Below, piece after piece: positions 25,394 to 32,282 of a stretch of 64,000 bases of DNA. Position 1 is the stretch's first letter; each line of letters opens with the position of its first letter. The notes below the pieces were generated by a model. The model ran no database searches and was not told the DNA's origin. It saw only the letters and a list, made by a program, of their open reading frames with translations. The stretch comes from an uncultured Bacteroidales bacterium. Lineage in GTDB: Bacteria; Bacteroidota; Bacteroidia; Bacteroidales; Paludibacteraceae. The translations under genes were made by a program, and so were the position numbers. The stretch spans positions 1 to 64,000 of the forward strand of contig CACYHE010000006.1 in NCBI GenBank assembly GCA_902774185.1, in the 5' to 3' direction.

Positions 25394-27334
25394 TTGTCAA
25401 AAAGATTGTCTATAGTATTAGTGCTGTTGGCAGCGACCCTTGTGGCCGCTGCCAAACCGCCGCGTACCAAGACGGTGGTGAAGACCTGGCAGATGCCGGG
25501 TTACAGTGCGGTAGCGGACACGATAGCGTTCAACGATACGGTGATGCTGAACTACCATGATGTAGATGTGCAGCATCAGTATTCGCTTAGTAGTGCGATG
25601 AACGGAAACGTATTGGTTTCCCCTATCGAGAGCCGTATCATCAATGACCGCAAGCATACTATTGACGATCCTTTTGCGTGGAGTCTGACGCCTTACGTGG
25701 TGACGCCGCAGGAACAACGGTTTTTCAACACCACCACCCCCTTCTCCACCGTTGCCTACAAGAAAGGATTTATCACCGGACATGAAGAGAACGATATCGA
25801 TTTTCTTTTTACCGGTAACCTCAACCGACGAATGAACGTTGGCGTGGAGATGGATTATCTGAGTTCGGTGGGTCACTACGCCAACACGGCCGGCAAACTG
25901 TTCCGGGGTAGTGTCTGGGCAAGTTATACGGGCGGGCACTACAGCGTACACGGTGCATTCGGATGGAGTCAACTCCGTTCGTTTGACAACGGTGGTTTGC
26001 AAGACGTGTCGCAGCTGAACAGTAGTCTCAATGCCGAAGACCTGCCGGTACGGTTGAACGCCATGACCGCGTACCGATACCTGAGCGGGTACCTGCATAA
26101 TCAGTACGCTATCACCATGGATCGGGAGTATCATGATTCGATTGAGGTGATAGAAGACGGTCATCGCGTGTTCCGAGATACGGTGAAAGTAGAATACATC
26201 CCGTTGATGACGTTCAGTCATATATTTGAGACCAATAACTCGAACAGACGTTATCTGGAGAAGACTGCCAACCAAGGGTTCTACGACAATATCTACTGCG
26301 ACAGTACCAAGACGAACGACACGACCGATGTGCTGACAATTCGGAACACGGTAGCGGTGACGTTCTGCGAGGCGTATAACACGAAGTTGAAGTTCGGTGC
26401 TACCGTATATGCAATGAATGAGTGCCAACGATTCCTGCGTGACAGTATTCCGTACGATAGTATCTACGATTATAAATGGACCAACAACACCTATGTAGGC
26501 GGAGCGATTCACAAACATAGCGGAGCGAATGTGCATTTCGGAGTAGAAGGACAGGTTTGCGTACTGGGCTATAAGATCGGTGAGTTCGATGTACACGGTA
26601 AGTTGGAGACGAAGTTCAAGGCGGGTAAGTACCCTTTGATTCTGGCAGCACGGGCTTACGCAAAGAGCGAGGCACCGAGTTGGTACTTGCAGCATTACCA
26701 TGCAAACCATGTGCAGTGGGATAATAACTTCGGATTTACCTACCGGTTCTTAGGCGGAGCGACGGTGGCCTATCCGACCCAATGGATCAAACCGCGTGTG
26801 GACTTCAGTTTTGAGAACCAGACGAATCCGATCTACGTATCGACTTCGGACTGGAAACCCTATCAGTATAAAGGGAGCGTGCAGATACTTACCGGTAATG
26901 TAGGACTGGACCTGACCACTCCTTGGATCAATTTGGAGAACTGCGCTGTGATCCAGCACAGTACGAATGACAGCGTGTTACCGGTTCCGCTGGTGATCTT
27001 ACAGCATCGCTTGTATTACCACGGTACATGGTTCCGGGCATTAGATGCCCAGATCGGTGTGGATCTGCGCTATTTCACACGTTATCACGCGCCGGTATTA
27101 TGTCCGGCAACGGGTATGTTTGCTACCCAACAACAGACAGAGATTGGTAACTATCCGTGGATTAACGTATATGCCAATTTCTATGTGCGGTCGATCCGGT
27201 TACGGTTCTTCGCACATTACCAACACCTAAACCATTTGTTTATGGGCAAGAGTACAGACTATCTGACTATGCCGGGCTACCCGACGAACAGGGATGTGTT
27301 CCGGGCCGGTTTGGCATGGCACTTCTATAACTAA
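25394..27334 (+). CDS. Putative outer-membrane porin (Porin_10-like)
   Basis: 646 residues with signal peptide (SKRLSIVLVLLAATLVAAA). Porin_10-like features: 'DTVMLNYHDVDVQHQYSLS', 'FFNTTTPFSTVAYKKG', 'NDIDFLFTGNLNRRMNVGVEMDYLSS', alternating aromatic strands, and a final aromatic residue pattern 'FRAGLAWHFYN' as in beta-barrels. The start is TTG at 25394: there is no in-frame ATG or GTG between the GH57 stop and the signal peptide, and both genes are in the same frame. Substrate unknown. Confidence 0.78.
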   Translation: MSKRLSIVLVLLAATLVAAAKPPRTKTVVKTWQMPGYSAVADTIAFNDTVMLNYHDVDVQHQYSLSSAMNGNVLVSPIESRIINDRKHTIDDPFAWSLTPYVVTPQEQRFFNTTTPFSTVAYKKGFITGHEENDIDFLFTGNLNRRMNVGVEMDYLSSVGHYANTAGKLFRGSVWASYTGGHYSVHGAFGWSQLRSFDNGGLQDVSQLNSSLNAEDLPVRLNAMTAYRYLSGYLHNQYAITMDREYHDSIEVIEDGHRVFRDTVKVEYIPLMTFSHIFETNNSNRRYLEKTANQGFYDNIYCDSTKTNDTTDVLTIRNTVAVTFCEAYNTKLKFGATVYAMNECQRFLRDSIPYDSIYDYKWTNNTYVGGAIHKHSGANVHFGVEGQVCVLGYKIGEFDVHGKLETKFKAGKYPLILAARAYAKSEAPSWYLQHYHANHVQWDNNFGFTYRFLGGATVAYPTQWIKPRVDFSFENQTNPIYVSTSDWKPYQYKGSVQILTGNVGLDLTTPWINLENCAVIQHSTNDSVLPVPLVILQHRLYYHGTWFRALDAQIGVDLRYFTRYHAPVLCPATGMFATQQQTEIGNYPWINVYANFYVRSIRLRFFAHYQHLNHLFMGKSTDYLTMPGYPTNRDVFRAGLAWHFYN

Positions 27335-27361
27335 AGTTGAGAGTTGAAAGTTGAGAGATAT

Positions 27362-29647
27362 ATGGTTATAACACAGAATTTAAATGCGATATTGGAGTAC
27401 GCGCAAGGCGAAGCGGAACGACTGATGAGTAAGCGGGTAGAACCGGCTCACTTGTTGTTGGCGATCCTTCGTCTGGGTAAAGGTTCGGCGTACGAAGTAC
27501 TGCAGAAGACATCGCTGAAAGCGGAAGAGGCGAAATCCTATCTGGAGAAAGAGATGCAGGGAACGGATCAGATGGTTGAACCCGTGACGCGCAGTCCGCA
27601 AACGGACCGTATCTTACGTATCGCAGAAGGTATCAGCAGAGAGTATCAAGCGGAGGCGGTAGGTTCAATCCATGTGCTGTTAGCGATTATGCGGGAGCGC
27701 ATCAACACAACAGCCGCTTACTTGGAGCGCGAATGGGAGATCAGTTTCGGTTTGCTGGTGGACTTATACGGTTTACCGCATTTTGAACAGATAGAAGCAT
27801 CGCAAACCAATGCGGAGCAACCAAATGACGTGAACGAGAGCAACTGGCAACCTCAACGCGGCGCACAGAAGAGCGGTAAGAAAAGCAAGACGACCGCATT
27901 GGATAAGTACGGACGTGACTTGACCAAGCAGGCAGAGGAAGGAAGACTGGATCCGATGGTAGGACGCGAAGTGGAAATAGAGCGCGTCGTGCAGATTCTG
28001 AGTAGAAGAAAGAAGAACAACCCGATCTTGATCGGTGAACCCGGTGTGGGTAAATCGGCTATCGTGGAAGGTCTGGCTCTGCGTATCGTGCATAACGAGG
28101 CAGGAGCGTTGACAGGCAAACGTATTATCAGTCTCGATATGGCCTCGATGGTTGCCGGTACTACGTACCGCGGTCAGTTCGAAGAGCGAATGAAACAGGT
28201 GCTTACCGAGTTACAGAACCATCCCGAAGTGATCTTGTTTGTAGATGAGATACATACCTTGATCGGTGCAGGTAACGCGTCGGGTTCGTTGGACGCTGCC
28301 AACATCCTCAAACCGGCATTGGCACGAGGAGAGGTTCAGTGTATCGGTGCTACCACTACGGCAGAATACGCGAAGTCGATAGAGAAAGACGGGGCATTGG
28401 AACGTCGTTTCCAGAAAGTGCAGGTTCGACCGACAACCACGGAAGAGACCCTGGATATCCTGGAGCGCCTCAGTGCCCATTACGCGCAGTACCACCATGT
28501 GGTTTATCCGGATGAGGTACTGAAGGCCTGTGTAAACTTAAGCGAACGCTACTTGACCGACCGTGCTTTCCCAGACAAGGCGATCGATGTGATGGACGAG
28601 GTAGGAGCCCGCAGTCACGCCCGTCAACAAGCCATCGGTGATACCGATGCCGCTCCGTACATGATCACCCGGGACGATGTGGCAGGCGTAGTGAGTATGA
28701 TGAGCGGCGTACCCGTGCAACGTGTGGCTACCGCAGAGAACGAGCGTTTACGTACGATGGGCGATGTGCTCAAGAAACGAATCATCGGTCAAGACAAAGC
28801 GGTAGATACCGTCGTACGGGCTATCCAACGAAGCCGGTTGGGATTACGGGATCCCAAACGACCGATCGGTACGTTCTTCTTCTTGGGTCAGACGGGTGTC
28901 GGTAAGACCTATCTGGCACAATGTCTGGCAGAGGAACTATTCGGTAGCAAAGATGCAATGATACGCTTCGATATGTCGGAGTTCATGGAGAAACATGCGG
29001 TGAGCCTGTTGGTTGGCGCACCTCCGGGATATGTAGCGCACGAAGACGGCGGTAAGTTGACCGAGGCAGTACGCAGAAAACCCTACTCCATTGTGCTGTT
29101 CGATGAGATAGAGAAAGCGCACCCGGATATCTTCAATGTGTTGCTGCAGGTGTTGGACGAAGGTCGGTTGACCGACCGGCAGGGACATATCGTCGATTTC
29201 CGAAACACGATCATCGTGCTGACGAGTAACGTAGGTACACGCCAATTACAGGAGTTCGGCAGCGGTGTCGGGTTCAGCGCAAGCGAGATGGACCAGAAAC
29301 AGGTAAACGCTACGTTGCTGAAAGCCTTGCAGAAACAATTCCCGCCAGAGTTCGTGAACCGTATCGACAATGTGGTGACCTTTGAACCGCTGAGCAAAGA
29401 TACGATTGCACAGATCGTACGTATTGAGATCAGTCTGTTGCAGCAACGACTGAAAGCACAGGGTCGCCACCTGAGTGTGTCCACGCAGGTGAACGAGCAG
29501 TTAGTGGATAAGAGTTTTGACAGAAAGAACGGAGCACGTCCGGTCAAACGGGCTGTACAGACCTATCTGGAAGACCCCTTGACGGACATCTTACTTCGTA
29601 AACCAAATCAGAAAAAAATAATCATTAAACAAATACAACAAGTATGA
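27362..29647 (+). CDS. Clp protease ATP-binding subunit (ClpA/ClpC type)
   Basis: AAA+ unfoldase feeding ClpP. 761 residues from the ATG at 27362; an upstream TTG inside the 7-bp repeat is less likely. N-domain (~1-140, two Clp_N repeats: 'RVEPAHLLLAILR', 'GSIHVLLAIMR'), D1 with Walker A 'GEPGVGKSA' and Walker B 'ILFVDEIHTLIG', D2 with Walker A 'GQTGVGKT' and Walker B 'IVLFDEIEKAHPD'. A 'SGVGF' loop near 640 is the ClpP-docking tripeptide position. After 'AIDVMDEVGARSHAR' the chain goes almost directly to D2, so the coiled-coil M domain typical of ClpC is missing and the layout is ClpA-like. The stop overlaps trxA by 4 nt. Confidence 0.92.
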   Translation: MVITQNLNAILEYAQGEAERLMSKRVEPAHLLLAILRLGKGSAYEVLQKTSLKAEEAKSYLEKEMQGTDQMVEPVTRSPQTDRILRIAEGISREYQAEAVGSIHVLLAIMRERINTTAAYLEREWEISFGLLVDLYGLPHFEQIEASQTNAEQPNDVNESNWQPQRGAQKSGKKSKTTALDKYGRDLTKQAEEGRLDPMVGREVEIERVVQILSRRKKNNPILIGEPGVGKSAIVEGLALRIVHNEAGALTGKRIISLDMASMVAGTTYRGQFEERMKQVLTELQNHPEVILFVDEIHTLIGAGNASGSLDAANILKPALARGEVQCIGATTTAEYAKSIEKDGALERRFQKVQVRPTTTEETLDILERLSAHYAQYHHVVYPDEVLKACVNLSERYLTDRAFPDKAIDVMDEVGARSHARQQAIGDTDAAPYMITRDDVAGVVSMMSGVPVQRVATAENERLRTMGDVLKKRIIGQDKAVDTVVRAIQRSRLGLRDPKRPIGTFFFLGQTGVGKTYLAQCLAEELFGSKDAMIRFDMSEFMEKHAVSLLVGAPPGYVAHEDGGKLTEAVRRKPYSIVLFDEIEKAHPDIFNVLLQVLDEGRLTDRQGHIVDFRNTIIVLTSNVGTRQLQEFGSGVGFSASEMDQKQVNATLLKALQKQFPPEFVNRIDNVVTFEPLSKDTIAQIVRIEISLLQQRLKAQGRHLSVSTQVNEQLVDKSFDRKNGARPVKRAVQTYLEDPLTDILLRKPNQKKIIIKQIQQV

Positions 29648-29958
29648 CAGTAGAAATTACAGACGCTAACATCCAGGATGTGATTGCGTCGGGCAAACCG
29701 GTAGTCGTTGATTTCTGGGCAGCATGGTGTGGTCCCTGCAAGATGATGTTACCGATTTTGGAAGAACTCTCGAATGAGTATGAAGGTCGTGTAGTGGTTG
29801 GCAAACTGAACGTGGACGAGAATCCGGACACCTGTGAGCAGTACGGCATCATGAATATTCCGACGATGCTGTTCTTCAATAACGGTGAGTTGGTAAACCG
29901 TCACGTAGGAGCCTGCCGCAAGCAGGATTTGGCACAGCTTTTTGACAGTCTGTTGTAA
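29644..29958 (+). CDS. trxA: Thioredoxin
   Basis: 104 residues with the redox motif 'FWAAWCGPCKMMLPILEELS', 'KLNVDENPDTCEQYGIMNIPTMLFF' containing the conserved cis-Pro, and 'NGELVNRHVGA'. A normal-length cytoplasmic thioredoxin. The start overlaps the clp stop (ATGA). Cys at 'DTC' is an extra cysteine. Last protein gene before the tRNA promoter. Confidence 0.95.
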   Translation: MTVEITDANIQDVIASGKPVVVDFWAAWCGPCKMMLPILEELSNEYEGRVVVGKLNVDENPDTCEQYGIMNIPTMLFFNNGELVNRHVGACRKQDLAQLFDSLL

Positions 29959-29993
29959 AAAAGCAGACAAAATGTCATAAAAATGCAATTTTA

Positions 29994-30025
29994 TTTGCAT
30001 ATTTCAAAAAAAAGCAGTAATTTTG
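29994..30025 (+). promoter_or_regulatory. Promoter for tRNA-Arg
   Basis: TTTG (29994-29997), 20 nt, TAATTTTG (30018-30025). The spacer is almost identical to those of the promoters at 49620, 53623 and 56922 (CATAT, TCA, A-run, GCAG or GCAC). Confidence 0.88.
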
Positions 30026-30042
30026 CAGCCAATTTTTGCCTA

Positions 30043-30097
30043 AAGGGTAGCTTATACCCTTATAGGCGGAAGCCGCTCCTCCCGTTCCGTCGGGAGG
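30043..30097 (+). other. Three consecutive hairpins in the tRNA-Arg 5' leader
   Basis: AAGGGTA/TACCCTT (30043-30061), GCGG-AAG-CCGC (30066-30076) and CCTCCCG/CGGGAGG (30078-30097) lie between the promoter and the tRNA. They could guide 5' processing or be a small stable leader RNA. Confidence 0.6.
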
Positions 30098-30105
30098 ACG
30101 CTCCG

Positions 30106-30179
30106 GGTCCGGTAGCTCAGTTGGATAGAGCAACAGCCTTCTAAGCTGTGGGTCTCGGGTTCGAATCCCGACCGGATCA
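30106..30179 (+). tRNA. tRNA-Arg (anticodon TCT)
   Basis: 74 nt fold as a cloverleaf: acceptor GGTCCGG pairing with CCGGATC (one G-T), D-loop 'AGCTCAGTTGGATAGAGC', anticodon stem ACAGC/GCTGT with loop CTTCTAA (anticodon TCT), T-arm 'CGGGTTCGAATCCCG'. CCA is not encoded (CAC follows). Reads AGA and AGG. Confidence 0.95.
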
Positions 30180-30186
30180 CTGAATA

Positions 30187-30338
30187 CAGTTGAAAGTGGA
30201 AAGTTGAAAGTTGAGAGAAGTCTTCCAGTGGAAAGTGGAAAGTTATATAGGTATTAATCTACATAACTTGCTACTATAAACTCACAAACTTCTCTAAACT
30301 CTAAACTTTAAACTCAAAACTCTTAACTTAAGTTAAGA
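30187..30338. repeat. Opposed 7-bp repeat arrays and 18-bp palindrome before rpoD
   Basis: Forward AGTTGAAA/AGTGGAA units (30187-30247) face reverse units (AACTTCTCTAAACTCTAAACTTT type, 30289-30321), so the transcript could form a long imperfect hairpin. It ends in the perfect palindrome TCTTAACTTAAGTTAAGA (30321-30338), one base before the rpoD ATG. No match to the sigma consensus was found in this stretch. Confidence 0.8.
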
Positions 30339-30339
30339 C

Positions 30340-31200
30340 ATGCGTCAATTAAAAATTACAAAATCAATCACCAATCGTGAGTCGGCAAGTCTCGACAAGT
30401 ATCTGCAAGAGATCGGTCGGGAGGAGTTGATATCGGTGGAAGAAGAAGTAGAATTGGCCGGCCGTATCCGTAATGGAGACCGGGCCGCATTGGAGAAACT
30501 GACCAAAAGCAACCTACGTTTTGTAGTTTCTGTGGCCAAGCAGTATCAGAATCAAGGTCTGAGCCTTCCGGATTTGATTAACGAAGGTAACCTGGGACTG
30601 ATCAAAGCTGCAGAGAAATTCGATGAGACTCGTGGTTTTAAGTTCATCTCCTATGCCGTTTGGTGGATTCGTCAATCTATTCTTCAGGCGCTGGCGGAGC
30701 AGAGTCGTATCGTACGTCTTCCGCTCAATCAGGTTGGCTCCATGAACAAGATCAACAAGGCTTTTCAGCGCTTCGAGCAAGAGAACGAGCGCAAGCCGAG
30801 TGCAGAAGAGTTAGCCGAGATGCTGGACATCCCCATCGATAAGATTGCGGAGACTCTGAAGATGTCCGGTCGTCACGTAAGTGTAGATGCTCCGTTCGTA
30901 GAGGGCGAAGACAACAGTCTGATTGATGTGATGGTGAATGAAGATTCGCCGAACGCAGACAGAGGACTGATGAACGAATCTTTATCTACGGAGATCAGTC
31001 GCGCTTTAGCAACGCTGACGCCGCGTGAAGCGGACATCTTACGTAAGTTTTTCGGTATCGGAATGCCGGAGAAGACCCTGGAAGAGATCGGCGATGAACT
31101 GCACCTTACGCGTGAGCGTGTACGTCAGATCAAAGAGAAAGCGATCCATAAGTTAGAGTCCGGCAATCGCAGCAGAATTCTGCAGACTTACTTAGGGTGA
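30340..31200 (+). CDS. rpoD: Primary RNA polymerase sigma factor (RpoD/SigA)
   Basis: 286 residues, the short form typical of Bacteroidetes (no large non-conserved region). Region 1.2 '[21 protein letters not shown]', region 2 '[44 protein letters not shown]' with '[15 protein letters not shown]', region 3 '[14 protein letters not shown]', region 4 '[16 protein letters not shown]' and the helix-turn-helix '[23 protein letters not shown]'. It is the factor expected to read the TTTG/TANNTTTG promoters in this window. Its own promoter is not evident; transcription may come through from the tRNA promoter. Confidence 0.96.
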   Translation: MRQLKITKSITNRESASLDKYLQEIGREELISVEEEVELAGRIRNGDRAALEKLTKSNLRFVVSVAKQYQNQGLSLPDLINEGNLGLIKAAEKFDETRGFKFISYAVWWIRQSILQALAEQSRIVRLPLNQVGSMNKINKAFQRFEQENERKPSAEELAEMLDIPIDKIAETLKMSGRHVSVDAPFVEGEDNSLIDVMVNEDSPNADRGLMNESLSTEISRALATLTPREADILRKFFGIGMPEKTLEEIGDELHLTRERVRQIKEKAIHKLESGNRSRILQTYLG

Positions 31201-31239
31201 TAACGAGTTAACGAATGAACGAGTTAATGAGTTAATGAT

Positions 31240-31267
31240 AACGCCTCCTTGACGGGAGGCGTTTTTT
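31240..31267 (+). terminator. Rho-independent terminator of rpoD
   Basis: AACGCCTCC (31240-31248), 6-nt loop, GGAGGCGTT followed by T-run to 31267. It sits directly beside the stop of the convergent RHH gene. Confidence 0.9.
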
Positions 31268-31268
31268 A

Positions 31269-31448
31269 TTAATCGAATAATGTAGGTTGATCTTTGTCCA
31301 TCTGTTTGAGGATGGCGCGCATAAGGGTCTCACGAATGAGGCGACTTCGATTCGCCACACCGTATCTATCACAGAAACGATCCAGCATTCGCTGTTCGCT
31401 CTCATTGAGTAAGATAGATACCCTGAATTCGCGAGGTTGTTTTTTCAT
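31269..31448 (-). CDS. Small ribbon-helix-helix-like protein
   Basis: A 59-residue frame: MKKQPREFRVSILLNESEQR, then 'MLDRFCDRYGVANRSRLIRETLMRAIL' and an acidic end. A short beta strand (EFRVSILLN) followed by two helices with 'NRSRLIRETL' is the pattern of Arc/MetJ/CopG-type DNA-binding proteins, which act as dimers. The ATG begins one base after the TGA of the upstream barrel-like gene (TGATATG), so the two are co-translated. Target unknown; autoregulation of the pair is a reasonable guess. Confidence 0.75.
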   Translation of the reverse strand: MKKQPREFRVSILLNESEQRMLDRFCDRYGVANRSRLIRETLMRAILKQMDKDQPTLFD

Positions 31449-31449
31449 A

Positions 31450-32196
31450 TCAGAAATATAAACAGAGTTTAATACCGGACGTCACCAGGTTTCTTCCCGT
31501 TTTGGATTCGAACGAGTCTTCTTCGATAACAGTGGTGGTCGTTATTTTCGCTTGTTGGAATTGCGCATAAGCAACCAACGCGAGTGCAGTTTTGGGATTG
31601 ATTTGGCAACGGTATCCAAGGTCCATACCGGCGTATATACCTCCCAGATAATTCTTACTGAGCGCCACTCCGTAACCGGCAGAGAAACCGAAGACAGGTG
31701 CATGTTTCGTTTCCATAAACGGCATTCGGACCGCTACCTGAATGGGGAGGAAGTTATATTTCTCGGCGCCAAGGAACAAACCATGGTAACCAAGTCCTCC
31801 TCCGACAAACACATGTTTATCGCCTATATGATGACTTCCGACGAGCAGATCGACACCTGCAGCTCCGCCTGTCGCTGTACCGAGATTCACTGCAGCTCCT
31901 CCGGAGAGTTCAAGAAGGATAGATGCCTTCTTCGAAGTAGTGATCTCTTCTACAGCGTTCCCCGGTTCTTGAGATGCCGAATCGCCCGCTTCCTCGTCTG
32001 ACAGCACAACTTCTATATCGGCACGCGGATACTGGAAACGCGCTCCGGACTCCGCCTCCCGCACGATAACCACCTCTTCATTCTGGAAGACGATGGTTCC
32101 TTTTACGCGTGCGCCTGTACGAAGTACTATTGTTTCTGCGTGCGCGCAAAAGGCGCACAGGCAAAAAAAGACGAATATGTAGAGCGATTTTCTCAT
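31450..32196 (-). CDS. Exported protein with small N-terminal beta domain and predicted outer-membrane barrel
   Basis: 248 residues. Signal peptide 1-20 (MRKSLYIFVFFCLCAFCAHA). Residues 21-65 ('ETIVLRTGARVKGTIVFQNEEVVIVRE') look like an Sm/SH3-like strand set, followed by an acidic linker. From ~88 on, alternating strands ('LELSGGAAVNLG', 'HVFVGGGLGYHGLFLG', 'FGFSAGYGVALSKNYLGGIYAGMDLGYRC') end in 'SGIKLCLYF', the aromatic C-terminal signature of outer-membrane barrels. Not assigned to a named family. The promoter lies so close that the mRNA may be nearly leaderless. Confidence 0.75.
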   Translation of the reverse strand: MRKSLYIFVFFCLCAFCAHAETIVLRTGARVKGTIVFQNEEVVIVREAESGARFQYPRADIEVVLSDEEAGDSASQEPGNAVEEITTSKKASILLELSGGAAVNLGTATGGAAGVDLLVGSHHIGDKHVFVGGGLGYHGLFLGAEKYNFLPIQVAVRMPFMETKHAPVFGFSAGYGVALSKNYLGGIYAGMDLGYRCQINPKTALALVAYAQFQQAKITTTTVIEEDSFESKTGRNLVTSGIKLCLYF

Positions 32197-32204
32197 ATCG
32201 GGTG

Positions 32205-32236
32205 CAAAATTACTACTTTTTTTTCAATTATGCAAA
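32205..32236 (-). promoter_or_regulatory. Promoter of the barrel-RHH pair
   Basis: Minus strand: TTTG (32236-32233), 20 nt, TAATTTTG (32212-32205). The -7 box ends only 8 nt before the ATG at 32196. Confidence 0.82.
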
Positions 32237-32282
32237 TTTATGCAAAATATCTGAATGATTTTCTTAGAAATTCTTGAATTTC

